From: Phytobacter diazotrophicus
GTDB taxonomy: Bacteria; Pseudomonadota; Gammaproteobacteria; Enterobacterales; Enterobacteriaceae
Reading direction: 5' to 3'
DNA: 64,000 nt
Assembly (NCBI GenBank): GCA_004346725.1
Contig: SMDE01000005.1
Span: 62,001 to 126,000, forward strand
In this document: positions 19,024 to 27,793 of the stretch, in pieces
Layout of the letters: each line of letters begins with the position of its first letter
Numbering within the stretch: the stretch's first letter is position 1
Position numbers and translations under genes: made by a program
The notes under the pieces: generated by a model
The model's input: the letters and a program-made list of their open reading frames with translations, nothing else
What the model was told of the DNA's origin: nothing
Database searches by the model: none

Positions 19024-20439
19024 ATGACGTCAACCAGGCATCGCGTGATTGCCCCGGAGCACAATATTGCTGCGCTTTATCGTGAAACGGGCTGGCTAGC
19101 ACAAGTCATTGAACAGGTCATTCGCTGTTATCTGCGCCAGCCAGGGCATGAAAACCACTGGCTGGAAATAGCCCCTCCGGCGCTTGAACGGCACAGCAGC
19201 GTCTACGCTGATTTAGTGCTGCACTGGGAGCTGAATGTTTTCGAGCGGCTGGCGCTGGCGCTGACACTGGCACCCGCTATTCGCCCCGACGCGCTGGACC
19301 GGCTGTTTGGGCTTAATCAGCATACCGATCGCGGGTTCAGTGAATTTGGCGGGGTGACGGATAAAGCGTTCAGCGGGTTTGTGCCTACCGGGCAGACGCT
19401 TAACTTTTTGTTAGCGGGAAACGACCCGGCCTGGCGGCTTGAGACCATGCATATTCTCTCGCCCCGACACCGTTTTATGGCCGAGCAGGTCACGACACTG
19501 ATGCCTGCCGACCCGGCGTTACCCGCGTGGGCCGGGGTCTATCGCCTGAATGAACCGTGGCTGGCATTTCTCATCACCGGCCAGCATCCGCGCCCGGAGA
19601 TGAGCATGGACTTTCCCGCTCACCCTCTGGAGACGCCGCTACAGTGGAATGAGCTGGTGTTAGATGATCGTGTGATGGCGAAAGTCGACGAGATCCGCGC
19701 CTGGCTTACCTACGGCGATATCCTGATGCAAGACTGGCAACTGGATCGGAAAGTGAAACCGGGCTATCGCGCGCTCTTCTATGGCCCACCAGGGACCGGG
19801 AAAACGCTCACTGCCGCATTGCTGGCAAAGGTGAGTGAACGCGAGGTCTACCGGGTGGATTTGGCGATGGTGGTCTCAAAGTACATTGGCGAAACGGAGA
19901 AAAACCTCTCTCGTGTCTTTGACGCCGCGAGCTATAAAGACTGGATCCTCTTTTTTGATGAGGCAGACGCCCTGTTCGGCAAGCGTACCGCCACGCAATC
20001 CTCAAACGACCGCCATGCCAACCAGCTAACAGGCTATCTGTTGCAGCGCATCGAAGATTTCCCCGGCACGGTGATTCTGGCCACCAACCTAAAAGCCAAT
20101 ATGGATGAGGCCTTTACCCGCCGCTTCCAGAATATGGTCGAGTTTACCTTACCCGGCCCTGATGAACGTTTACTGCTCTGGCAGCAGGCGTTTGAGGATG
20201 TGTGTGAATTAGGCGACGACATTGATTTGGTGCAAATTGCCGATGATTTTGAACTCTCCGGGGGGCAAATCATCAACGTCTTGCGCCAATGCGCGCTACA
20301 GGCCATCAGCCATGACCAGCGTGTGGTGTACCGCGATGAATTGATCGGCGGTATTCGTCAGGAGTTTCATAAAGAGAACAAAACGATGCGTTTTTCGTCT
20401 TCTGGCGCATCGCCGTTTTCGCCGCCGCAAGAGCCCTAA
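19024..20439 (+). CDS. eCIS AAA+ ATPase (Afp15/Pvc15-like)
   Basis: A 471-residue AAA+ ATPase. An N-terminal all-helical domain (1-200) precedes the ATPase module with Walker A GPPGTGKT at 254-261, Walker B ILFFDEAD at 308-315, sensor-1 ATN at 353-355 and the arginine-finger region TRRF at 365-368. The C-terminal lid carries the sensor-2 area (ELSGGQIINVLRQC). In eCIS loci this ATPase is needed for particle assembly or cargo loading. The last ~20 residues are Ser/Pro-rich. A 107-base gap with a GC-rich inverted repeat separates it from the coiled-coil gene, and its stop lies 3 bases before the cargo gene. Confidence 0.93.
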   Translation: MTSTRHRVIAPEHNIAALYRETGWLAQVIEQVIRCYLRQPGHENHWLEIAPPALERHSSVYADLVLHWELNVFERLALALTLAPAIRPDALDRLFGLNQHTDRGFSEFGGVTDKAFSGFVPTGQTLNFLLAGNDPAWRLETMHILSPRHRFMAEQVTTLMPADPALPAWAGVYRLNEPWLAFLITGQHPRPEMSMDFPAHPLETPLQWNELVLDDRVMAKVDEIRAWLTYGDILMQDWQLDRKVKPGYRALFYGPPGTGKTLTAALLAKVSEREVYRVDLAMVVSKYIGETEKNLSRVFDAASYKDWILFFDEADALFGKRTATQSSNDRHANQLTGYLLQRIEDFPGTVILATNLKANMDEAFTRRFQNMVEFTLPGPDERLLLWQQAFEDVCELGDDIDLVQIADDFELSGGQIINVLRQCALQAISHDQRVVYRDELIGGIRQEFHKENKTMRFSSSGASPFSPPQEP

Positions 20440-20442
20440 ACC

Positions 20443-23400
20443 ATGGCAAAGTACACGCAACGTCGCGCAGACGCCTCGGGAAAGCCGCACCAGCAGGCGG
20501 CGCAACATCCGGTGCGCCCCGCGTTACAGGATAATCGTTCATCGGCAAAAACGGGCATCCCCGGCAAATTGAAAACCGGCATGGAGGGGGTATCCGGCAT
20601 GTCGCTGGACCATGTACGGGTGCATTACAACTCGGACAAACCCGAGCAGTATGGCGCCCACGCCTATGCGCAGGGGAGCGATGTTCACCTGGCGCCGGGT
20701 CAGGAACACCATCTACCCCATGAACTGGGGCATGTTGTGCAGCAGGCGCAAGGACGGGTGAGTGCGACACGCCAGATGAAGGGCGCGGCGCTAAATGACG
20801 ATCCAGGGCTGGAGGCCGAGGCAACACAACTGGGTAAACAGGCACAGGCTTCCGGCAGCGTCCGTCATCTCGCTGACAACCGGACGCCTGCGGGCTCCGG
20901 CACGATACAGCGTTATGCGTGGCAGGGCGAGAACGCCGTGATGCAGCGCAGCGTGGTGTCCGATTTTACGTGGTCGCTTCTGAATTCACAGTTCAAAACG
21001 CTTGGGCTTAATGGTCTGTTGACGCTTGCCGATACGGGAACACTCTATCTATTGACCCGTCTTGAAACCTTTACCCAAATTGTGGGCAAAGTGACGACGT
21101 TCGCCAATGCGTTGACTATCGCTATTAATATCTGGGATGCCATTCCCGCGCCCGTCAAAACCGGGATTTTGTTTCTCACCGGGAAAGTGGCGACCTATTT
21201 ACCGAACGAGACGATAGTGAATTACAGCCACACGCTACTGGTCGCCGCCGATGGCGACGGAGCCGTGGGGCGATTGCGTACGGTACTGGACTATCTGCAA
21301 ATGATTATTCAGGCAGTTAAAAACCCGGTCACCAGCGTTTTTAACTTAGGGAAACATATTTATTCCACGTGGTGGGGAGGCGAAAAGACAGAATCCACCC
21401 ACGAAGACAAAAAAGCCGCCACCCCAGAGGAGCGCAAGAAAGATCTCGCCAGTATCGATTTGCATATCATCTGGCTGAAAGTGGGCTCGATTGGCCTGAA
21501 AAACACCCAGAAAAAAGAAGAGGATAAAGACGAACAAAAAGGCGGTTTGCATGCCACCTTCGCGCTGGGATATCGCCTGTTTGATTACCAGGGCAGCTAT
21601 GGCGAGGACGGTAAGCTGACATTAATTCTGCCCTGGGAAGGCGGCGCGATTTTACAAGCCAGAGAACCGATTTCACTGGTTAATAAAATTGTATTTGGCG
21701 GTGATTTTTTTGTTGTACGTCAATTGCATATGACGTCGCTGAGCGTCAGTAATGAGGGTCTGGATGAACTGGCCTTTTCGTTGCAGGAATTTTCTCTTGG
21801 TAACGGTACCGTTTCCGCAACGAACGTTACGGCGGAATATAAAAAAGCGCAGGGGGCGATTTTCGAGGCGCAAAAAGCCGGGCTTAAGATTTATGACTGG
21901 GAAGCGGATGCGCATCTTAAACTGAATCTGGCCGCCGATGGGACGTTTGAACAGGGGAGTATGACAAATTTTAAAGAGAGCGCAGGCCTGGTCACAATAG
22001 AAAAGGCGCAGTTGAGTAACAACGATGGCTTTATGCTGGAGAATGCCCAGCTCAATCTCGAAAAACTGACCCAACTGGATATCAAAGCAACAATCGCGCA
22101 GTTGCAGATCAAGGAAGGATTGGTAAAAGGCAGCGGAGATATTACGGGGCAAAATATTCGTCTGCTGGGTGAAAAGATCATACTTGAACACATAAAAGGC
22201 GAAGCCACAGCAGAGCCCGGTCATTGGTCTGCTAGTGTTGATGCGACGTTAAAAATGCTCTTCTCTGAGGTTAATGCACAGGGAAGCGCGAAAATAAGTT
22301 ATGACAGCAAAGAGAAAATAACGCATATAGAAATTTATGATGGGCAGATTACGGCCAATTATGACGCGTTTAGCTTTGCCGCGACTGATTTAGGTTATAG
22401 CCACGATCAGAAACGTTTTTCGATGAAATCAGCAAAACTGCTTATTAAATCCATTGGTGTTGAAGGCAGCGTCAGCAATGTCACCATTGACGAAAATGGA
22501 ATTAGCTTTGCCACTGCTATTGTGAAAGGACCGGATAAGATCACTTTATTCGACGGGTTTACGCTGGAGCAATTGCAACTACTGATTAAGCAAAACGGTG
22601 AATCCATGACGCTTTCCAGTAATGCAACGCTCGAACGGGCAAAAGTCAAAGGGAAAGCGAAACAGTTAGAAATTGGTTTTGATGCTGACGGTTTTAAAGG
22701 ATCGCTCGCATCGGCTGATGTCACAACGTCGCTATTTGGTCTGGATATTCAGAATGGGCAGGTCGATAAAGACGGGTTTTCCGTGGAGAGCGCAACACTT
22801 AAGCTACTGCCCGCCAGCGAGAACAGTAATGGCAAGGAAATGACCGATTTTGTTCCCGATTTTAATAGTGGATTGATGGATTTTCTTCCCTTCGGCTCCG
22901 TGGCTTTCAAAGTGGAAGGGGTTAACCTGAATAAAACAGGCTTAACTATCAGATCATTCAAACCGAAGCTGGATGAGATACGGTTTTCCGCATTTGGGGC
23001 TAGCGCCCGGCTAAATCTTGAACAGATGTTTGGTGAGATTGGCTATAAAAAATCACTTTCGCTACAGGAGCTCGCGGTCGGTTTGCCGCTGCATGTTTCC
23101 ATGATATTCCCCGTATTTCCTGGCCTTGAGGTTTATGGCTCCCTGGGCGCAGATGCGAATCTGGACATTGATATTCTGCTCAATGCCAAAGGTCAGGAGG
23201 GGGTCTGGTCGGTAGGCGATCATGCGAAATTTAGCGGCGCTATTTTGCTGCGCGCCGAGCTGGGGGCGAATATCGGCTCACAGGTTATCGCCGCGCTGAG
23301 TGCCGGTTTCTTTGCTCAAGGGAAGGCCATGTTACACAGTAACGCGGGTTTACAGGGAGCCGCGAAATTTAATCGCAAAAAACGGACATTTGATGCCATT

Positions 23401-24465
23401 AAACCGTTAATTATTGACTACAGTTTTAAGCCGGAAGCTGTTGCCTCTATCGGCGTGGTTATTAAAGCCAAAGCACTTTATTTCATTAACAAAACCCTGT
23501 TTGAATATACGGCTGCCGAGTGGCGGATGGGGAATTACGAGTTGACAGGTAAAATTGGCGACAATAACGATAAGATGGTCCCCGAGACGCCGGAACATCT
23601 GGGTATTGAAGACAATAAACTCAATTCGCCAGACTATCGGGAAATCAAAGGTGAAGAAGAGCAATCCTTATTAAAAAGCAACCGCACAATAGGCGGTAGC
23701 GGCGATATCCGCAAAGCAATGCTCAATCGTGAAAGAGAAGAGGTGGAGCTGCTATTGAAAGCATTAAAGCAAGAGAGTGTTGTTGCCGCCAAAAAGCGCG
23801 AAGCCATCAAAGAAAAATATATCAAGTTAATGAGCCGGAAAGTTATCTATTTCAATACCATTCACCAAGGTATGAACAGTACAGATGTCAATCAGCGGCT
23901 GTTGGAATTTAATGAAAAATTTGGCCTTGAATTATTAAAAGAGCAATATGAAGCCCTGGTATATAAAGAAGAGCAATTAACAAAAGATATTCAAATTAAT
24001 ATCGGTAAAATGGAAAAACTGGCAAAGATAAATCCCGCTATCCTGGAAGAGAATGGACTGGCATTTCCACTGGCCAAAGTGCAAGAAAGTAAAAATCAGG
24101 CCCAAAAACTGCATTTTCCTGATACACAGGCTCTTGAACAATCACTTGAGATGGCCAGTGAGACGCTGGAGGCGGCAATTGAGCAAGACAATATCGTGAT
24201 GGCGGGTCTTGCCGGGGTAATGAGCCCTGCTGACTTTATATCCTATTCAACCACCAGTGGATTATTTGGTAAGACCGTCCGTAAAAATATCCAAAGTGTC
24301 GATAACGCGCTTGCAGCCTTCCATAACAATAAATCCGAAGCGAACCTGAAATTACTGGCGCAGGCTATCAAAACCTATCTGACAACCAGCCCGGAAAGTG
24401 GCAGGGGGCCAGTGGTGAAAGTATTACAAGAACAGGTACGAGCGGCGCTTAAGACGTTCCATTGA
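20443..24465 (+). CDS. Giant DUF4157-domain protein, probable eCIS cargo/effector
   Basis: This 1340-residue protein starts with a DUF4157 domain (about 38-140), which marks many eCIS cargos. It has the zinc-metallopeptidase-like HELGH motif at 93-97 and a downstream acidic LEAEA segment. Residues ~165-240 are hydrophobic helices (for example VGKVTTFANALTIAINIW). Residues ~330-1080 are a long series of short alternating beta strands of the AsmA-like or elongated-groove type, ending in a Gly/Ala-rich part. Residues ~1100-1340 are charged, coiled-coil-like helices. From about 21.4 kb the DNA becomes visibly richer in A/T than the structural genes, consistent with separate ancestry. The start is 3 bases after the ATPase stop with no clear ribosome site, so coupling is likely. 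The toxic activity, if any, is unknown. Confidence 0.82.
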   Translation: MAKYTQRRADASGKPHQQAAQHPVRPALQDNRSSAKTGIPGKLKTGMEGVSGMSLDHVRVHYNSDKPEQYGAHAYAQGSDVHLAPGQEHHLPHELGHVVQQAQGRVSATRQMKGAALNDDPGLEAEATQLGKQAQASGSVRHLADNRTPAGSGTIQRYAWQGENAVMQRSVVSDFTWSLLNSQFKTLGLNGLLTLADTGTLYLLTRLETFTQIVGKVTTFANALTIAINIWDAIPAPVKTGILFLTGKVATYLPNETIVNYSHTLLVAADGDGAVGRLRTVLDYLQMIIQAVKNPVTSVFNLGKHIYSTWWGGEKTESTHEDKKAATPEERKKDLASIDLHIIWLKVGSIGLKNTQKKEEDKDEQKGGLHATFALGYRLFDYQGSYGEDGKLTLILPWEGGAILQAREPISLVNKIVFGGDFFVVRQLHMTSLSVSNEGLDELAFSLQEFSLGNGTVSATNVTAEYKKAQGAIFEAQKAGLKIYDWEADAHLKLNLAADGTFEQGSMTNFKESAGLVTIEKAQLSNNDGFMLENAQLNLEKLTQLDIKATIAQLQIKEGLVKGSGDITGQNIRLLGEKIILEHIKGEATAEPGHWSASVDATLKMLFSEVNAQGSAKISYDSKEKITHIEIYDGQITANYDAFSFAATDLGYSHDQKRFSMKSAKLLIKSIGVEGSVSNVTIDENGISFATAIVKGPDKITLFDGFTLEQLQLLIKQNGESMTLSSNATLERAKVKGKAKQLEIGFDADGFKGSLASADVTTSLFGLDIQNGQVDKDGFSVESATLKLLPASENSNGKEMTDFVPDFNSGLMDFLPFGSVAFKVEGVNLNKTGLTIRSFKPKLDEIRFSAFGASARLNLEQMFGEIGYKKSLSLQELAVGLPLHVSMIFPVFPGLEVYGSLGADANLDIDILLNAKGQEGVWSVGDHAKFSGAILLRAELGANIGSQVIAALSAGFFAQGKAMLHSNAGLQGAAKFNRKKRTFDAIKPLIIDYSFKPEAVASIGVVIKAKALYFINKTLFEYTAAEWRMGNYELTGKIGDNNDKMVPETPEHLGIEDNKLNSPDYREIKGEEEQSLLKSNRTIGGSGDIRKAMLNREREEVELLLKALKQESVVAAKKREAIKEKYIKLMSRKVIYFNTIHQGMNSTDVNQRLLEFNEKFGLELLKEQYEALVYKEEQLTKDIQINIGKMEKLAKINPAILEENGLAFPLAKVQESKNQAQKLHFPDTQALEQSLEMASETLEAAIEQDNIVMAGLAGVMSPADFISYSTTSGLFGKTVRKNIQSVDNALAAFHNNKSEANLKLLAQAIKTYLTTSPESGRGPVVKVLQEQVRAALKTFH

Positions 24466-24474
24466 CATCATAAA

Positions 24475-24502
24475 CGGGCAGACCGACGCGCAGGCCTGCC
24501 CG
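24475..24502. terminator. Weak hairpin between convergent genes
   Basis: CGGGCAG (24475-24481) and CTGCCCG (24496-24502) form a perfect 7-bp stem with a 14-base loop between the ends of the cargo gene and the convergent DapA-family gene. On the minus strand it is followed by a short TTTAT. There is no good U-tract on the plus strand, so this is a weak candidate terminator. Confidence 0.35.
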
Positions 24503-24511
24503 TAGAAAACG

Positions 24512-25402
24512 CTACACCAGGCCGGTGGACTTGAGGACCGCGTGCAGGTGCTCTTTGTCTTCGCCTGCCAGTGGGCGCAGAGGAAAAGGCAGACAGGAAG
24601 GACCGACGACGCCCATGATTTCCGCCGCCGCCGCCATCACCCGCAGGCTGCGGTGAATACGAAACAGTTGCCACAGCGGTTCTAGCTGGTCGGACAGTTC
24701 GCCTGCAAGCCGATGATTCCCCGCCCGTGCGGCGCGGGTTAGGGCCAGGCTTACCTGTGGGAATAGCCCGCCAATCACCGAATACCAGACATCGCAGCCG
24801 GCCGCAAAGCCGGTTGCGGCCTGCCAGTCGCCGCTGATCCCAATGGTGACGGACGCAGGGATGCGTGCGCGTAAATCGTCAAGGCGCTCTTTGCCTTTCG
24901 TGGGATCGGTAGAGACCGCAGAAAGCTTGATTGAAGAGACGGCGGGAAGCGCGGCAATCTCAACGAGTAAGTCATCCGTAAAGGCAAAACCGGTGGTCGC
25001 CGGGTTATCGTAGAGACACAGCGGCACGGAAAGGTGACGGGTGACGGTTTCGTAGAGTGTATAAACCTCTTCGGCAGTAAGCCGTTGATAGGAGACCGGG
25101 GCCATCATAACGGCCTTCACCCCGGCGCGCTGTGCGTCTTCGGCAATCGCCAGCACATCGTCCAGGCGGATCGCGCCGATGCTCACCAGCACCGGAATCC
25201 CTTCGGCGTGCTGAACGGCCAGCTCTGCGACGCGGCGACGCTCATCGCGCGTGAGATAGGCATAGCTGCCTGTCGAACCCACTGCGCCGATGGAGTCCAC
25301 GCCCGCTGCGACAAGGTTAGTAATCAGATGAACAAATGCGGCTTCATCCACGTTGTTGTTGGTAATAGGGGTGAGTGGAAAGGCACTCAGACCTCTTAGC
25401 AT
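24512..25402 (-). CDS. Dihydrodipicolinate synthase/N-acetylneuraminate lyase family protein
   Basis: A 296-residue class I aldolase of the DapA/NanA family, full length. It carries the GSTGS loop (43-47, the GTTGE-like substrate loop), catalytic Tyr131 in YDNPATTG and Schiff-base Lys159 in SSIKLSA. These enzymes condense or cleave pyruvate with an aldehyde or keto acid; the substrate cannot be read from sequence. ATG 25402 is chosen because AGGAGG lies just upstream, rather than the ATG 42 bases earlier. It lies downstream of an EamA exporter with an intervening terminator-like hairpin. It is not likely to be the housekeeping dapA, because the active-site loop reads STGS and the context is not biosynthetic. 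Confidence 0.88.
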   Translation of the reverse strand: MLRGLSAFPLTPITNNNVDEAAFVHLITNLVAAGVDSIGAVGSTGSYAYLTRDERRRVAELAVQHAEGIPVLVSIGAIRLDDVLAIAEDAQRAGVKAVMMAPVSYQRLTAEEVYTLYETVTRHLSVPLCLYDNPATTGFAFTDDLLVEIAALPAVSSIKLSAVSTDPTKGKERLDDLRARIPASVTIGISGDWQAATGFAAGCDVWYSVIGGLFPQVSLALTRAARAGNHRLAGELSDQLEPLWQLFRIHRSLRVMAAAAEIMGVVGPSCLPFPLRPLAGEDKEHLHAVLKSTGLV

Positions 25403-25419
25403 ACTGCTCCTCCTGCCGT

Positions 25420-25450
25420 GAAAAAGGCACTTATACCAGGGCATAAGTGC
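25420..25450 (-). terminator. Intrinsic terminator/attenuator between EamA and DapA-family genes
   Basis: GCACTTAT (25427-25434) and ATAAGTGC (25443-25450) are perfect 8-bp arms with an 8-base loop. Read on the minus strand the stem is followed by CCTTTTT (25421-25426). It lies right after the EamA gene stop and 18 bases before the start codon of the DapA-family gene, so it may let only part of the transcripts continue. Confidence 0.6.
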
Positions 25451-25463
25451 TCAGATAAACCGG

Positions 25464-26342
25464 TTAACGTGCAAACCTGCGTGATCCTGCCACGCAAACA
25501 ATGACCCCCATAGTGACCAGGATCATCATGACGCTGACGGACTCTTGTAAAAACGTCGCTGCCAGCGCCAGTGCAAAAAAGGGTTGCAGGAGCTGTAGCT
25601 GCCCGACAGCGGCGATTCCCCCTTGCGCCAGCCCTTTATACCAGAACACAAAACCAATCAGCATGCTGAACAATGAGACATAACCCAATGAAAACCATGC
25701 GGGTTCGCTGATCCCTGAAAAGCTGGCCGGGCGGGTTAACACGGCAACGGTTAACATTAACGGCAGCGCAATGATGAGCGCCCAACTGATCACCTGCCAG
25801 CCGCCGAGTACCCGCGTTAAGCGGGCACCTTCAGCATAGCCCAGGCCGCAGACAACGACCGCCGCCAGCATCAGTAAATCGCCTACCGCCGAAACGGCAA
25901 TGTCCTGACTTAAGGCAAACCCGGTCACCAGTAAACTGCCCAGACCTGAAAAAATCCAGAAGGCCGGACGTGGCCTTTCACCGCCGCGCAGGACGCCGAA
26001 AATGGCGGTAGCGAGCGGCAGCAGACCGAGAAACACGATGGAGTGCGCCGAGGTTACCTGTTGCAGGGCAAAGGCGGTAAGCAGAGGAAAGCCAACCACC
26101 ACGCCAAGTGCGACCACCATCAGGGAGAGAACCTGGGCGCCGTTCGGGCGTTTTCCCCGCAGGGTGATGACCAGAAATAAGGCCAGCAGACCGGCGATAG
26201 AGGCGCGGGCGACGGTGAGAAACAGGGGATCGAAATCCAGCACCGCGGCGCGGGTGGCCGGAAGCGAACCGCTAAAAATGATCATACCGACAAAGCCATT
26301 TATCCAGCCGCTCAGGGGCGGGTTGTCTTGCTTCTCTTGCAC
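25464..26342 (-). CDS. EamA/DMT-family drug/metabolite exporter
   Basis: A 292-residue inner-membrane protein with about ten hydrophobic segments arranged as two EamA repeats. The first spans ~12-135 (GFVGMIIFSGSLPATRAAV...) and the second ~150-285 (SLGYVSLFSMLIGFVFWYKGLAQGG...LQPFFALALAATFLQE). Such proteins export amino acids or other small metabolites. A GTG at 26342 preceded by GAGGTG is chosen as start; the first ATG, 81 bases further out, would add residues that do not look like this family and would cross the divergent regulator's operator. The divergent MocR-type regulator next door probably controls it. Confidence 0.87.
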   Translation of the reverse strand: MQEKQDNPPLSGWINGFVGMIIFSGSLPATRAAVLDFDPLFLTVARASIAGLLALFLVITLRGKRPNGAQVLSLMVVALGVVVGFPLLTAFALQQVTSAHSIVFLGLLPLATAIFGVLRGGERPRPAFWIFSGLGSLLVTGFALSQDIAVSAVGDLLMLAAVVVCGLGYAEGARLTRVLGGWQVISWALIIALPLMLTVAVLTRPASFSGISEPAWFSLGYVSLFSMLIGFVFWYKGLAQGGIAAVGQLQLLQPFFALALAATFLQESVSVMMILVTMGVIVCVAGSRRFAR

Positions 26343-26381
26343 AGTGCACCTCAATGTGTGGTTATTGTTATCTGAACTTGT

Positions 26382-26435
26382 TTGACAGCACTGAGCATAC
26401 GGCCGAGAATTCATGACAATCAAATTATTGTCATG
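26382..26435 (+). promoter_or_regulatory. Promoter with 9-bp palindromic operator of the MocR gene
   Basis: A perfect TTGACA -35 (26382-26387) is followed after 17 bases by GAGAAT (26405-26410) as -10. Directly downstream lies CATGACAAT - CAAATT - ATTGTCATG (26412-26420 and 26427-26435), a perfect 9-bp inverted repeat whose right arm contains the regulator's ATG. The placement over the start of transcription and the start codon suggests autorepression and shared control of the divergent EamA gene. Confidence 0.6.
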
Positions 26436-27779
26436 GATACAATCGTGAAAGCACGCTACAAAAGCCTCGTTGACGAGTTTGCCAGGGCCATTAAATCCGG
26501 TGAACTGGTAGCCGGAACACGGTTACCGACGCACCGCGTTTTGTCGGCGCAGCACCATATTTCGCTGGTCACGGCGACCCGTGTCTATGCGGAACTGGAG
26601 GCCATGGGGCTGGTTAGCGGTGAGACGGGGCGCGGGACGTTCGTCAGAGAGATTATGCTGCCGCGCGGGCAGGGTATCGATCGTCATGCGATCGCCTCCG
26701 ATGTGATTGATCTGAGCTTTAACTACCCGGCGCTGCCCGAACAGGCGGAGTTACTGAGAACCGCGCTGCGCCAGCTTTCGGTCAGCGGTGATATTGAATC
26801 GCTGCTGCGCTATCAGCCGCACGGGGGGAAAACCAGCGAACGTAGCGTGTTTGCTGATTACCTGGCGCAATTCGGGGTAAAGACGGCCCCTGAGAATCTG
26901 ATGATTGTCAACGGGACGCAGCACGGGCTGGCGGTCGCGGTGATGGGGTTGCTCAAACCCGGTGATGTGGTCGCGGTTGACGCGCTGACCTACCCCGGCT
27001 TTAAGGTGCTGGCCGAACAGTTTCATCTGGAACTGGTGGCGGTACCGGCCTGCGGGGAGGCGATGGATCCTGAGGCATTGCGTAAGCTGTGCAAAAAGCG
27101 TCGGGTGAGAGCCATTTACACCATGCCCACGCTGCATAATCCATTGGGGTGGGTGGCAAATGATGCGTTTCGCCGCGAAATGGCCGCTATCGCCTGTGAA
27201 CACGATCTGCTGATTATCGAAGATGCCACCTATGTCTGGCTGGTGGATAACCCGCCGCTGCCCATCCACCACTACGCGCCTGAAAGAACGCTCTATCTGG
27301 CGGGCTTTTCGAAAAATGTGGCCTCCGGGCTGCGCGTGGGGATGGTGGTCGCGCCCGCGGATAAAAAGCAGGGTATTGAACGTGCCATAAGGGCAACCAC
27401 ATGGAATACGCCCGCCCTGATGACGGCGATTGTCTGCGGTTGGGTGCTGGATGGCACAGTGGCGCGGCTGGAGCAGTTAAAAAGGGAGGATGCCCGCTAC
27501 CGGCAGGCCGTGGCGCGCGAGTATCTGGCGCCGCTGCACTGCGTAAGCCATCCGTCTTCTTATTTTGTCTGGCTGCCGTTACAGGAAGAGGTACGCGCGG
27601 ATCGTGTGGTCAGCGCGTTACTTAAAGAGAACATTTCACTGACCACCGCAGAACCGTTCAGTACTTCCATTCACACACCGCACGCGCTGCGCATGGCTAT
27701 TGGCTCGGTTGACATCGACACCCTGAAAAGTGCTGCCCGCAAAGTCAGAGAAACTATTGAGTATTTCAACGCCCGGTAG
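26433..27779 (+). CDS. MocR-family regulator (GntR winged helix fused to aminotransferase-like domain)
   Basis: A 448-residue fusion protein. Residues 1-75 are a GntR-type winged helix-turn-helix (FARAIKSGELVAGTRLPTHRVLSAQHHISLVTATRVYAELEAMGLV). Residues ~100-445 are a fold-type I PLP domain, with the Schiff-base Lys in LYLAGFSKNVASGLRVG near residue 294 and the conserved NPLGW and EDATYVWL stretches. MocR proteins use PLP-linked ligands as sensors. ATG 26433 begins at the residue count usual for the family. No ribosome site is visible before it, and the transcript leader would be short (~16 bases). The gene is divergent from the EamA exporter, its likely target. Confidence 0.88.
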   Translation: MDTIVKARYKSLVDEFARAIKSGELVAGTRLPTHRVLSAQHHISLVTATRVYAELEAMGLVSGETGRGTFVREIMLPRGQGIDRHAIASDVIDLSFNYPALPEQAELLRTALRQLSVSGDIESLLRYQPHGGKTSERSVFADYLAQFGVKTAPENLMIVNGTQHGLAVAVMGLLKPGDVVAVDALTYPGFKVLAEQFHLELVAVPACGEAMDPEALRKLCKKRRVRAIYTMPTLHNPLGWVANDAFRREMAAIACEHDLLIIEDATYVWLVDNPPLPIHHYAPERTLYLAGFSKNVASGLRVGMVVAPADKKQGIERAIRATTWNTPALMTAIVCGWVLDGTVARLEQLKREDARYRQAVAREYLAPLHCVSHPSSYFVWLPLQEEVRADRVVSALLKENISLTTAEPFSTSIHTPHALRMAIGSVDIDTLKSAARKVRETIEYFNAR

Positions 27780-27793
27780 CCTCTTACGTCACG

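Noticed and set aside
24-20439. Reading the first region as a type VI secretion system because of VgrG-like, PAAR and gp25 proteins and an ATPase.
   Set aside because: No TssJ/L/M, TssA or TssK genes are seen, the sheath is a single 527-residue protein and not a TssB/TssC pair, and the ATPase is a single-module AAA+ protein, unlike ClpV.
24-24465. Reading the first region as a contractile prophage (P2/Mu-type) or an R-type tailocin.
   Set aside because: There are no capsid, terminase, lysis or integrase genes. A CIS tape measure, LysM hub, AAA+ ATPase and DUF4157 protein are present instead, which is the eCIS pattern.
24512-25402. Calling the DapA-family gene dapA itself.
   Set aside because: The substrate loop reads STGS instead of TTGE, and the context (exporter and MocR regulator) is not the housekeeping one.
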